Source: Selenomonadales bacterium (lineage in GTDB: Bacteria; Bacillota; UBA994). Taken from it: DNA of 64,000 nt. The stretch is taken from contig JAGXRZ010000052.1 of the NCBI GenBank assembly GCA_018335585.1, forward strand, positions 18,977 through 82,976. Reading direction: 5' to 3'. Made by a program: the position numbers and the translations under genes. Below, in pieces: positions 1 through 7,358 of the stretch. Positions within the stretch are counted from its first letter, which is position 1; each line of letters begins with the position of its first letter. The notes beneath the pieces are model-generated. The model saw nothing but the letters and a program-made list of their open reading frames with translations, searched no databases and was not told the DNA's origin.

Positions 1-1028
1 GTTTCTGGCTGTCTGCCTAACCCCATGCCCAGTGCTACCGCCGAGGCGCGCGAAGCTAGGCCCAGAAACGCCTCTGTCGCGCCGGTGGCGATATACCCCG
101 TATCGTTGTCATCTAGGGCATGGGTGATGACTTCACTGGTCCTTCCGGCTACAGCTTTTTCAAGTGATTTTGGCAGCGCGGCCTCGACTAGTCCCGCCCC
201 GCTACGCAAGGCCGCCTCTGCGGCTAAACACACTGCGCCGGTCATGCCTGTGGAACCCCCGACTGCCAAGACGCGGCCAAAGGTTCCTTTGTGGCTGTCG
301 GGCGAGCGTGCCGGCAGCAGCCCTTGGCACCATTCCGCCGTAATGAGATTGTGACGGAAACGGCTAGCGGCGACTAAGTGCTGCGGCAGCGAAATATCCG
401 CTAGCCTGACAGCGCCAGCATAGCGTGCGCCGGGTTCGAGATACAGCCCAAGCTTAGGTAACCCAAATGTTACCGTCATCGTAGCCTGCACGCAGGGACC
501 TAAGACCTCGCCCGTGTCAGCCAAGAGCCCCGATGGGACATCTACCGCCAACACAGGGCGACCTGAATCGTTAACGAGACGCACAACAACAGCCGCGAGG
601 TCTGTAATTTGCCCGGCAAAACCCGTGCCGTAAAGAGCATCGATAATCAGAGGTGCACTCTTAAGCAAATCCGCTAACGAAGGCAAGGCATCCTCACTGA
701 GTTCGCGTATAGAGACACCCATCGAAACAAGTATGTCGTAGTTAGTGCGAGCGTCGCTGCGCAACGCGTCTGGCGTACCTAGCAGAAACACCCTCGCCTC
801 CCCGCCACGATTCGCAATGTGGCGCGCCGCAACAAGGCCATCTCCGCCGTTGTTGCCTATGCCGGCCAACACGACAACAAGCTTGCCACGATAATCCCCT
901 AGCATCTCCTGTCCGGCCGCCACCACGGCGAGGCCGGCGTTCTCCATGAGGACAACGCCAAGCAGGCCGCATTGCGACATAGCCTGTGTTTCAAGTGCTC
1001 GCATTTCTTTTGAGGTGACGAGTTTCAT
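1..1028 (-). CDS. nnrE-nnrD: Bifunctional NAD(P)H-hydrate epimerase / dehydratase, C-terminus cut by window edge
   Basis: Repairs hydrated NADHX/NADPHX: the N-terminal epimerase interconverts the R and S forms and the C-terminal ADP/ATP-dependent dehydratase restores NAD(P)H. I translated the minus strand from ATG at 1028. The first ~210 residues carry the YjeF_N motif NNGGDGLVAARH and a DVPSGL motif. The dehydratase domain begins near residue 220 (SHKGTFGRVLAVGGS, then MTGA and AALRSGAGLV). The frame is open to base 1 after about 342 codons, while family members are about 500 residues, so the active-site end of the dehydratase lies outside the window. Rightward neighbour is rsfS, same strand, with a short gap. 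Identification is secure; only the end is missing. Confidence 0.93.
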   Translation of the reverse strand, partial: MKLVTSKEMRALETQAMSQCGLLGVVLMENAGLAVVAAGQEMLGDYRGKLVVVLAGIGNNGGDGLVAARHIANRGGEARVFLLGTPDALRSDARTNYDILVSMGVSIRELSEDALPSLADLLKSAPLIIDALYGTGFAGQITDLAAVVVRLVNDSGRPVLAVDVPSGLLADTGEVLGPCVQATMTVTFGLPKLGLYLEPGARYAGAVRLADISLPQHLVAASRFRHNLITAEWCQGLLPARSPDSHKGTFGRVLAVGGSTGMTGAVCLAAEAALRSGAGLVEAALPKSLEKAVAGRTSEVITHALDDNDTGYIATGATEAFLGLASRASAVALGMGLGRQPE

Positions 1029-1054
1029 AAGGCTTCTCCCCTCGCTAGATTTGC

Positions 1055-1390
1055 TTATAGCGCGACTACCTTCGCCCCGCCCCACAAGCGTTCTAACGCG
1101 TAGAACTCGCGTGCTTCCTCGCGGAAAATGTGTATCACCACGGCACCAAAGTCTAGAAGTATCCACTGGCCTTCTTGGTCACCCTCGCGTCCGAGAAAAG
1201 GCTTGCCGCTTAAGACAAGCTCCTTCTCGATGTGGTCAGCTATGGTTAGCGCATGCGTGCGCGACGTGGCGGTGACTATTAGAAAGTAGTCGGTCGCGTG
1301 AGCAAGCAAAGAGAGGTCGAGCAGAACCGGACGAAGCGCCTTCTTGTCGGCAGCTAACGCTGCCGCCTGGTATGCTAGTTGCAGTACAAT
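1055..1390 (-). CDS. rsfS: Ribosome silencing factor RsfS
   Basis: RsfS binds ribosomal protein L14 and blocks subunit joining in starved cells. The family signature is clear: DYFLIVTATSR near the N-terminus, then EGQWILLDFGAVVIHIF and FYALERLWGGA at the C-terminus. A TTG at 1309 is the first conventional start giving most of the domain, but homologous residues continue upstream (LAYQAAALAADKKALRPVLLDLS). The frame is open to an ATT at 1388-1390, 4 nt after an AGGAGG (1395-1400). I therefore take ATT, or possibly CTG at 1384, as the start, giving ~111 residues, normal for the family. The SD sequence lies against the LCP stop codon, suggesting translational coupling. The ATG at 1394 is out of frame. 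Confidence 0.88.
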   Translation of the reverse strand: MVLQLAYQAAALAADKKALRPVLLDLSLLAHATDYFLIVTATSRTHALTIADHIEKELVLSGKPFLGREGDQEGQWILLDFGAVVIHIFREEAREFYALERLWGGAKVVAL

Positions 1391-1398
1391 CCATCCTC

Positions 1399-2574
1399 CT
1401 ATCGCCAGAAATCTTGACCAAGCACGATGGTAACTTTGACGTCGCGTGTGGCCCGCTCACTGAACACGTTGCCTTGTCTGAGTACGCGATAGACCGTGTG
1501 GCCCATTTCGTCATAGCCGTTGTGCACGGTTATGCGTGTTTTCTCTGTCACCTCGGACGCCGCCCGCACGTCTAAAACCTGAAAGCCACGCCGCGTAAGA
1601 ACCTCGGCCGCACGTGCGCCTAGGTTGTTGCCACTGGCATCTTCCACACGTACGGTAATTTCCGACGGCTCGCTCGTTAAAGTGTCCCAGAAGTGCTCGC
1701 GCAGCATGGCATCCATGGCCTGCTCCTCGACTAGCCAGTAACTTACTCCGCCTATCCAACCGTCAATGCCGGGTAACGTGAGCATGGTCACCTTCTCGGG
1801 GCTAATGTTATCTAATAGCGGCAGATGCTTAAGAATAGCTTGCGGGTCGATGTTAGTGCGCACGCTGCTTAGGGCGATATCGACAATGGAGTTTATACGC
1901 ATGATATTAGCAGGACGAAGCATAGTGCGCAGTGCCGCGAGCATAAAGCGCTGTTGACGGGCAATGCGGCCGATGTCCCCGTCGCTGCCGCGGTATCTTA
2001 CGTATTGCTCAGCCTTACTGCCGTCTAGGATTTGTTGTCCACGACGAAGGTTAATCACGAGGTCTTGGTAAGGGTCCTCGTAGAACATGTTCTTCTCTAC
2101 GTAGTAATCTACCCCACCGATGGCATCAATTAAGCGCCTAAACGCGCGGTGCTCAAGGCGCACGTAGTAGTGGAGTGGAATATCTAACAATCGCTCTACG
2201 GTGTCGACGGCGAGTCGAATGCCGCCGTAAGCGTGCGCGGCGTTTATTTTATCGGGGTGTCGGCGTCCGGGGATAGACACGCGGCTATCGCGGGGTAGCG
2301 ACAAGACCCTTACCTCATAGGTCACGGGGTCTAGGCTTACAACTAACATGGTATCCGTCCGCAGCGCACCCTGCTTTCCCCCGTCAAGTAAGCCGGCGTC
2401 TGTCCCGAGTACCAGGACGTTCACCTTGGCGTTAACCCACGGAGGCGTAAGCGTAACAGGTCCTTCATCGAGCGGTACTGGCGCAAGGCCGTTGAGCACA
2501 AGCACGGTCGAGCCTACCGCAACGCTTAGTATAAGAAAGACTGCGGCCACCAAATAGCGCATAGCAGTATGCAT
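1399..2574 (-). CDS. LCP (LytR-CpsA-Psr) family cell-envelope protein
   Basis: Members of this family attach anionic or secondary polymers to peptidoglycan from lipid-linked precursors on the outer membrane face. Residues 7-30 form an N-terminal membrane anchor. The LCP domain follows: VLVLGTDAG, RTDTMLVVSLDP, VLSLPRDSRV, KINAAHAYGG and later IGGVDYYV. Arg and Asp residues typical of pyrophosphate binding are present. The C-terminal ~90 residues (ITVRVEDASGNNLGARAAEVL) look like a LytR_C domain. ATG at 2574 has GGAGG 6 nt upstream. In many Clostridia this gene sits between nadD/yqeK and rsfS; here yqeK is absent. The polymer substrate cannot be told from sequence. Confidence 0.9.
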   Translation of the reverse strand: MHTAMRYLVAAVFLILSVAVGSTVLVLNGLAPVPLDEGPVTLTPPWVNAKVNVLVLGTDAGLLDGGKQGALRTDTMLVVSLDPVTYEVRVLSLPRDSRVSIPGRRHPDKINAAHAYGGIRLAVDTVERLLDIPLHYYVRLEHRAFRRLIDAIGGVDYYVEKNMFYEDPYQDLVINLRRGQQILDGSKAEQYVRYRGSDGDIGRIARQQRFMLAALRTMLRPANIMRINSIVDIALSSVRTNIDPQAILKHLPLLDNISPEKVTMLTLPGIDGWIGGVSYWLVEEQAMDAMLREHFWDTLTSEPSEITVRVEDASGNNLGARAAEVLTRRGFQVLDVRAASEVTEKTRITVHNGYDEMGHTVYRVLRQGNVFSERATRDVKVTIVLGQDFWR

Positions 2575-2645
2575 TTGCCGCCTCCTTTTCGTATGTTCAA
2601 GCTAATTACATTATAGGACGAAACAGAAGTTGTGGATAGTGGAAG

Positions 2646-3272
2646 CTAGAGGGACCCGCCGCTGACGTTGTCTAAATACAGGCCATGCTCGTGGATGTAG
2701 TTTTCTACTGATTCTGGCACTAAGTATCGAATTGGCTCTCCGGCGCGGACTCGTCGGCGCAAGTCGGTCGAGGAAATGGCCATTGCCGGAACTTCTAGGA
2801 GCTGAATGTGTCCATTGCCGCGAAATCTCTCGATGTCGGTTTGAGCTATATAATCGCTTAACGTGTAGCCGGGGCGGCTGGCCGCGATAAAATGACACAG
2901 TGTCAGCAGTTCCTCGGCGCGGTGCCACGTGTGTATGTCCCGCATAACGTCAGCGCCTGTAATAAAATACAGCTCACAGCCAGGCCCGTAGACTTCGCCT
3001 AGCGCAAGCATCGTGTCAAAGGTGTAGGAGTATCCGGGGCGGTCTATCTCTACACGCGAAACACTAAATTCTGGGTTGCTGACGACGGCCAGGAAGGTCA
3101 TGACATAACGGTGCTCAGCACTTGATACGTTATCCCCCTTTTTATGGGGTGGCCGCCCGGTCGGCACAAATACCACCTGGTGCAGGCCGAAACGATGCCG
3201 CACGGCTTCTGCGGTGACAAGGTGGCCGAGGTGAATCGGGTCAAACGTACCTCCCATTACGCCGATACGCAT
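2646..3272 (-). CDS. nadD: Nicotinate-nucleotide adenylyltransferase
   Basis: Transfers AMP from ATP to nicotinate mononucleotide, giving deamido-NAD in NAD synthesis; cytoplasmic. The nucleotidyltransferase signature GGTFDPIHLGHL is at residues 8-19 (the second histidine pair is the HxGH motif), followed by FVPTGRPPHKK and the C-terminal ISSTDLRRRV (ISSTxxR motif). 208 residues is normal for the family. It lies 4 nt downstream of obgE and upstream of the LCP gene. YqeK, an HD-domain phosphatase usually encoded just after nadD in Firmicutes, is not here; the 71-bp gap to the LCP gene holds no gene. Confidence 0.95.
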   Translation of the reverse strand: MRIGVMGGTFDPIHLGHLVTAEAVRHRFGLHQVVFVPTGRPPHKKGDNVSSAEHRYVMTFLAVVSNPEFSVSRVEIDRPGYSYTFDTMLALGEVYGPGCELYFITGADVMRDIHTWHRAEELLTLCHFIAASRPGYTLSDYIAQTDIERFRGNGHIQLLEVPAMAISSTDLRRRVRAGEPIRYLVPESVENYIHEHGLYLDNVSGGSL

Positions 3273-3276
3273 GGAA

Positions 3277-4557
3277 TCACTCCTCTCGCGGCTCCTCGTC
3301 GTAGAATGAGAACTGCTTGTTGCCGATTATCACTTGGGCACCCTCGGGAACATGCGCCCCCCTTAACAGGGCAAAAACGCCTAGGCGTTTCAGCGCGAGC
3401 TGCATTCTGTGCACGGCTTCGTCGTTATCTAGGTCGACGCGACTAACCAAACGCTCTACCTCGGTGCCGCTGACGATGTAGACGTCGCCCTCTTTTACGA
3501 CACTTAACGGCACTACGTCGGATTCAACAGGCAAACTCTCGATAACGTGCACAGGAGGCAACGGCAGCGTAAGCACAAGCTCTAGGGCGCGATGCAGTAA
3601 GGCGGAAACTCCTTCGCCTGTAACCGCCGAGATGGGAAAAACCTCACACCCCGCTCGCCTAAGCTTGTCTACTAAGAGTGCAAGCTGCTCCCGCTCGGGC
3701 ATGGCATCGACTTTGTTTAACGCCAAGAGCTGTGGGCGCTCGGCTAAGATGCGAGAATAACCGGCCAGTTCGCTGTTAATTATCTCAATGTCTCGCAGTG
3801 GCTCGCGTCCCTCTGTCCCTGCCGCATCTACGACGTGAATCAACACACGCGTGCGCTCTACATGCCGCAAAAAGGCGTGCCCTAGTCCTTGCCCGAGATG
3901 TGCCCCCTCAATGAGTCCGGGAATGTCAGCCATGACGAAACTCTGCCCTGCGAGGTATACGACGCCAAGATGCGGCTCTAATGTAGTAAAGGGGTAGTCG
4001 GCGACGCGCGGGCGAGCAGCCGAAACGGCGGCCAAGAGCGTAGACTTGCCGGCATTAGGAAACCCTACTAATCCGACGTCGGCAATGACCTTTAGTTCCA
4101 AGCGAACTTCGCGCTCGACCCCGGGTTTGCCCTTCTCGGCGTATGTCGGAGCTTGCCTTACCGGCGTGGCAAAGTGGGCGTTACCGCGGCCGCCGCGGCC
4201 GCCGGGAAACAGCAACACCTTGTCGCCCGCGTTTACGAGGTCTGCCAAGACACGATTCGTTTTTACATCTATAATGACGGTGCCGGGTGCAACTTTAAGC
4301 ACGAGGTCTTCACCGGCTTGTCCATGTCTGTTTCTGTAAGCTCCGTTGTCCCCGTCGCCAGCCGCGAAACGCTTGCGAAAGCGATAGGCCATCAGGGTAT
4401 GAGCCTCCGGGTCAGCCATGACATATACATCGCCGCCCTTGCCGCCGTCTCCGCCGGAAGGTCCGCCATAGGGGACGTACTTTTCACGGCGAAAAGTCGC
4501 CGCACCGTTGCCGCCATTGCCTGACCTGACAGTTATTACGACGCTGTCTATAAACAC
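3277..4557 (-). CDS. obgE: GTPase Obg (CgtA), ribosome assembly and stress GTPase
   Basis: Essential GTPase linked to 50S assembly and, in sporulators, to the stress and sporulation phosphorelay. The glycine-rich Obg fold fills residues 1-158 (FRREKYVPYGGPSGGDGGKGG). The G domain has G1 GFPNAGKST, switch YPFTTLEPHLG, G3 DIPGLIEGA, and NKVD. The C-terminal OCT domain ends near residue 420. The start is GTG at 4557, 6 nt after GAGGA, and overlaps the 3' end of the spo0B-like gene by 10 bp, which suggests coupled translation. rpmA-spo0B-obg is also the Bacillus order. Confidence 0.96.
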   Translation of the reverse strand: MFIDSVVITVRSGNGGNGAATFRREKYVPYGGPSGGDGGKGGDVYVMADPEAHTLMAYRFRKRFAAGDGDNGAYRNRHGQAGEDLVLKVAPGTVIIDVKTNRVLADLVNAGDKVLLFPGGRGGRGNAHFATPVRQAPTYAEKGKPGVEREVRLELKVIADVGLVGFPNAGKSTLLAAVSAARPRVADYPFTTLEPHLGVVYLAGQSFVMADIPGLIEGAHLGQGLGHAFLRHVERTRVLIHVVDAAGTEGREPLRDIEIINSELAGYSRILAERPQLLALNKVDAMPEREQLALLVDKLRRAGCEVFPISAVTGEGVSALLHRALELVLTLPLPPVHVIESLPVESDVVPLSVVKEGDVYIVSGTEVERLVSRVDLDNDEAVHRMQLALKRLGVFALLRGAHVPEGAQVIIGNKQFSFYDEEPREE

Positions 4558-5264
4558 AGGTCTTCCTCCTCGCTAGGGCTCTCTTTCTGTACCTCGAGCG
4601 TGACACTGTGCTCCTGATGACTCCATTTAACGCGTGCGCCTGAAACCAAGGCGATATCTAGTTTTTTCGGCAGTGCTGAGCCTGTGACGGGTGATTTGGG
4701 AGCGGCAAACTGCAACTTCCAAGCGCGCGGCTCCTCGCGGAGTTCGAGCTCTACCTCAGTTAGGCCCGTAGCCTCGGCTAGACCGCGGTAGTATGCCCAT
4801 ACAGCCGTGATGCCGTCAGCCCAAGCGGGCCACTTCGCTGTTGCCCCCCCAAAGTCTCCGGATGCCGAGAAGGCAAGTCTGATACCAGAAAGCTCCGCCT
4901 CCTCCCACACGTCAAAAAGGCAGCAACTCAACTCCCAGTTACGAATACCAAAGATGAGGCCAGCCGCCCGAATTCGCCAAATCGCCTTGTCGATGCGCTG
5001 CAGCACTTCCGGAGCCGGTTTATGTAGCTGCACGGCACCGTACACTAACTGCAGGTCATTAAGGAGGTCGTGGCGAAACCTGCCAAAGCGTGGGCCGAAA
5101 GCATCGCCCCGAGGCTCCGCGGGCTCGGTGGGCGTTGGGCGTGGAACGGTTAGTAGTGCAAGCAAGGCAATCGCCGCAATGAGGCGCAGCGGCCAAGACG
5201 GCAGGAGGACCAGTGCGGTCACCCCTGCTGCCAGAATAAGTCGTTTTCTTATGGCAAACACCAC
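4548..5264 (-). CDS. Spo0B-like sporulation phosphotransferase
   Basis: Spo0B passes phosphate from Spo0F to Spo0A in the sporulation phosphorelay. Residues 5-40 are two hydrophobic segments (LAAGVTALVLLPSWPLRLIAAIALLALL), so this copy looks membrane-anchored, unlike soluble B. subtilis Spo0B. The sequence FRHDLLNDLQLVYGAVQL (~residues 63-80) matches the Spo0B helical-hairpin motif with the phospho-accepting His in RHD. A degenerate ATPase-like half follows. Position between rpmA and obgE matches Bacillus spo0B. It starts at GTG GTG with poor SD directly behind the rpmA terminator. Distant similarity and context support the call; phosphotransfer is inferred. Confidence 0.72.
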   Translation of the reverse strand: MVFAIRKRLILAAGVTALVLLPSWPLRLIAAIALLALLTVPRPTPTEPAEPRGDAFGPRFGRFRHDLLNDLQLVYGAVQLHKPAPEVLQRIDKAIWRIRAAGLIFGIRNWELSCCLFDVWEEAELSGIRLAFSASGDFGGATAKWPAWADGITAVWAYYRGLAEATGLTEVELELREEPRAWKLQFAAPKSPVTGSALPKKLDIALVSGARVKWSHQEHSVTLEVQKESPSEEEDLCL

Positions 5265-5269
5265 CTAAG

Positions 5270-5293
5270 AAAAAAACCCGGAAGCCCGGGTTT
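5270..5293 (-). terminator. Rho-independent terminator after rpmA
   Basis: On the minus strand an 8-bp perfect stem (5286-5293 pairing with 5274-5281, AAACCCGG/CCGGGTTT) with a 4-nt loop is followed by seven Ts (5270-5276). It lies 8 bp beyond the rpmA stop and 5 bp before the spo0B-like start, so spo0B-obgE expression would need read-through or another promoter. Confidence 0.85.
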
Positions 5294-5301
5294 GGGTTGT
5301 G

Positions 5302-5565
5302 TTAGTTGGCCGGGGCTGCGTAGACACTGACCTTAGTGCGATCTCTGCCTAACCGCTCGAAAGCGACCTTACCCTCAATCAGCGCGAATAGTGTGTCGTC
5401 CCCGCCGATGCCGACGTTTTGTCCTGGGTGAATCTTGGTGCCACGCTGTCTAACGAGGATAGAACCTGCGTTCACCAGCTGGCCGTCTTGACGCTTAACA
5501 CCGAGACGCTGCGAGTGAGAGTCCCGACCGTTGCGTGAACTACCTACGCCTTTCTTAGAAGCCAT
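5302..5565 (-). CDS. rpmA: 50S ribosomal protein L27
   Basis: L27 reaches the peptidyl-transferase centre with its N-terminal tail. The protein opens [16 protein letters not shown], followed by [23 protein letters not shown] and [16 protein letters not shown], all diagnostic. At 87 residues it has the short bacterial form. The cleavable N-terminal extension (typically ending QFFA before SKKG) found in many Firmicutes is absent, and so is the Prp protease gene that normally sits between rplU and rpmA. SD AGGAGG precedes ATG at 5565. Co-transcribed with rplU across a 13-bp gap. Confidence 0.97.
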   Translation of the reverse strand: MASKKGVGSSRNGRDSHSQRLGVKRQDGQLVNAGSILVRQRGTKIHPGQNVGIGGDDTLFALIEGKVAFERLGRDRTKVSVYAAPAN

Positions 5566-5578
5566 TTTCTACACCTCC

Positions 5579-5893
5579 TTAGTTAGCGACGATGGATTCA
5601 ATAACAACTTTGGTAAATGGCTGCCTGTGGCCGTTCTTTTTGCGGTAGCGCGACTTGGCCTTGTAGCGGAAGACAATAACCTTCTTCTCTTTGCCGTGCT
5701 CGATAGCTTTAGCCACGACGCACGCGTTAGGAAGGAGTGGCGCGCCGAATGTAACATTGCTACCCTCGCCGATGGCCAGCACTTCCTTAAACTCGACTTG
5801 GTCGCCTACGTTGACGCTGAGTTTCTCCACCCGAATAGTGTCGCCCTGCTTGACGCGGTACTGCTTACCGCCCGTTTCGATGATTGCAAACAT
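5579..5893 (-). CDS. rplU: 50S ribosomal protein L21
   Basis: Large-subunit protein binding 23S rRNA. 104 residues, starting MFAIIETGGKQYRVKQGD, with VEFKEVLAIGEG and the C-terminal KYKAKSRYRKKNGHRQPFT-type basic segment (here FRYKAKSRYRKKNGHRQP), which are diagnostic. First gene of the rplU-rpmA transcript, expressed from a strong promoter at 6012-6040 through a ~110-nt leader. In relatives this gene closely follows rng; here the two are ~10 kb apart because of an intervening accessory block. Confidence 0.97.
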   Translation of the reverse strand: MFAIIETGGKQYRVKQGDTIRVEKLSVNVGDQVEFKEVLAIGEGSNVTFGAPLLPNACVVAKAIEHGKEKKVIVFRYKAKSRYRKKNGHRQPFTKVVIESIVAN

Positions 5894-6005
5894 TGTCAGG
5901 CCTCCTGTATTCTAGACTCGCCGTCCTGCGGGGGCTTTCGCACTTTCTTCCCTAGACGAGCGGTTGGGGACTACCGCAAGCAGGCAACTCGCAGTAATCC
6001 TACGA
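5894..6005 (-). promoter_or_regulatory. Structured 5' leader of rplU (candidate L21 leader)
   Basis: About 110 nt lie between the inferred transcription start near 6005 and the rplU ATG. The RNA can form several short stems, and it ends with an AGGAGG-type SD. Firmicutes rplU genes commonly carry an autoregulatory L21 leader RNA at this position. I assign it by position and size, not by a verified covariance match. Confidence 0.5.
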
Positions 6006-6011
6006 GTGTTA

Positions 6012-6040
6012 ATTGTAGCACAGAACCCTAGGCGCGTCAA
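6012..6040 (-). promoter_or_regulatory. Sigma-A type promoter of rplU-rpmA
   Basis: Minus-strand -35 TTGACG (6035-6040) and -10 TACAAT (6012-6017) are separated by exactly 17 bp. Each box differs from consensus at one position. It faces away from the toxin-antitoxin promoter, whose -35 box begins 18 bp further on. Confidence 0.8.
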
Positions 6041-6057
6041 ATTGGTTTTTAGCTTTG

Positions 6058-6086
6058 TTGCGTTACGGTAGACAAATCTGTATACT
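6058..6086 (+). promoter_or_regulatory. Promoter of the toxin-antitoxin pair
   Basis: Plus-strand TTGCGT (6058-6063), 17-bp spacer, TATACT (6081-6086), followed within ~9 bp by the SD GAGGAGG (6095-6101) of the antitoxin gene. The leader is therefore very short. It diverges from the rplU promoter. Confidence 0.65.
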
Positions 6087-6108
6087 AGAGCGTAGAGGAG
6101 GTGCAACC

Positions 6109-6360
6109 ATGTCCAGCACAACCATAAGATTAAGCCTAGAGCATGCAAAAATTCTACGCGATTTGTCACGCACTGTCAATCTGCCTATGCACGTAATTGC
6201 TGGCCAAGCAATCGAGGACTATCGCAGAAAAGTCTTGCTTGAGGCCACAAATGAAGCGTTTCAGGCCTTAAGAGGCAATCCTCTACAATGGGCAGAAGAA
6301 GTCGCCGAACGAAAGGCATGGGAAGCTACCCTAGGAGATGAATGGGAGAATCGGCCGTGA
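6109..6360 (+). CDS. Antitoxin of a MazEF/PemIK-like module (ribbon-helix-helix type)
   Basis: Small (83-residue) protein starting MSSTTIRLSLEHAKILRDLS; the beta strand TTIRLS plus two helices fit a ribbon-helix-helix DNA-binding fold. The acidic C-terminal half (WAEEVAERKAWEATLGDEWE) would be the toxin-binding part. ATG at 6109 has GAGGAGG 7 nt upstream; a longer in-frame reading from 6055 has no SD. Its stop overlaps the start of the toxin gene, the usual arrangement for these pairs. Such antitoxins generally repress their own promoter. Family assignment rests on the partner gene more than on sequence identity. Confidence 0.75.
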   Translation: MSSTTIRLSLEHAKILRDLSRTVNLPMHVIAGQAIEDYRRKVLLEATNEAFQALRGNPLQWAEEVAERKAWEATLGDEWENRP

Positions 6361-6662
6361 GGCCGTCGCGAGGCCAGATATGGCTAGTTGGGAAGCGCCC
6401 TGCACTGATAGTATCGGTCGACTTGTTTAACCATGGACCCGCCGACCTGGTTGTACTTGTGCCAATTACCACAAAGGCCAAGGGCGTTCCGCTACACGTG
6501 GAACTAAGCCCACAGGAAACGGGTCTAACTTACCTTAGCTACGCGAAGTGTGAGGACGTTAGATCTGTTTCCATAGAGAGACTATATCGTCCGTTAGGGG
6601 TGGTCGGCATCGGTACCATGGAACTAGTCGAAGACCGACTAAGGATACTGCTCGGCCTGTAA
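6342..6662 (+). CDS. MazF/PemK-family mRNA interferase toxin
   Basis: Sequence-specific endoribonuclease family. The core motifs are visible: RGQIWLVG at the N-terminus, RPALIVSVDLFN, DLVVLVPITTKAKGVPLHVEL, TYLSYAKCEDVRSVSIERL and a C-terminal VEDRLRILLGL. 106 residues is typical. Two starts are possible: ATG 6342 (overlapping the antitoxin by 19 bp, GGAG upstream) or GTG 6357 (overlapping the TGA, GGGAGA upstream), which gives a more family-like N-terminus. The Arg of RP and the Ser/Thr of the VPITT strand, expected at the active site, are present, so the toxin looks intact. Confidence 0.85.
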   Translation: MGESAVRPSRGQIWLVGKRPALIVSVDLFNHGPADLVVLVPITTKAKGVPLHVELSPQETGLTYLSYAKCEDVRSVSIERLYRPLGVVGIGTMELVEDRLRILLGL

Positions 6663-6674
6663 GAGGACAGGCGC

Positions 6675-7196
6675 TTATGGCTTAACGCCAGCTAGCGGAA
6701 CGATGCGGTAGAGGTAGGCGCCTTCTGCGTGTAGTTGAAGATAGATGGCTGTGGAACCGACTTCAACGCGATAGTCAGTCAAGTTGCCATTGTGCGCCAA
6801 AGCGTGTACCCAGTCGGCCATCTCGCGATAATCCCCGTTCCTTGCCGCTTGGTGCAGCGCAAAGTGCATGTCGTAATAGAGCGCCTCGAGCGCTGTATTG
6901 CTCTGGTCCTTATACGTTATGCGTGCCACGCGCGGGTAGGCCTGCCTCACTAAGCTACCTATGCGCTCGGTTGTGGTGGCTAACCTAGGCACGGCCTTAA
7001 GCAGAACCAGAACGGCAAGGCGGCCATTTTCATTGCGCAGCGTTACACTGCTTACGTCTGGGTCCTGTCTCAGCCTTTCTACCAATGGTTTTTCCACTGC
7101 CGTACGCTGCCACAAGTAATGGGCAGACACCAACAGCCCCAGGCCGACAAGAAAACTTATCGCTACCACTGGCCATTTCAGCTTGTGCCAGTCCAC
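6675..7196 (-). CDS. Unknown single-pass membrane protein
   Basis: I do not recognise the family. From GTG at 7196 (GGAGG 8 nt upstream) it is 173 residues: a short basic N-terminus (DWHKLKWP), one membrane segment (VVAISFLVGLGLLVSAHYLW, residues 8-27), then a mixed alpha/beta extracytoplasmic part with SVTLRNENGRLAVLVLLK near residue 50, and a helical middle. An upstream in-frame ATG at 7253 lies within the -35 to -10 region of the promoter and is unlikely. Converges with the toxin gene (12-bp gap). Could be a secreted or anchored accessory protein; no function can be given. Confidence 0.7.
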   Translation of the reverse strand: MDWHKLKWPVVAISFLVGLGLLVSAHYLWQRTAVEKPLVERLRQDPDVSSVTLRNENGRLAVLVLLKAVPRLATTTERIGSLVRQAYPRVARITYKDQSNTALEALYYDMHFALHQAARNGDYREMADWVHALAHNGNLTDYRVEVGSTAIYLQLHAEGAYLYRIVPLAGVKP

Positions 7197-7230
7197 TGCC
7201 CTAACCTCCAACTTTACATAATCTAATGGC

Positions 7231-7259
7231 AGTATAGCACAAACTTGTAACATGTTTAA
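7231..7259 (-). promoter_or_regulatory. Promoter of the unknown membrane protein gene
   Basis: Minus-strand TTAAAC (7254-7259), 17-bp spacer and TATACT (7231-7236). The predicted start of transcription lies about 28 bp before the GTG at 7196. Confidence 0.6.
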
Positions 7260-7358
7260 CCAGTAAAATATGTAATCAAAGACGCAGGAGACTGCGGAGC
7301 TATCACGAAAGACTTTGTTAGCGGTCGGTGGAGCAGTCCTATTAAGGGGGATAAGTGT

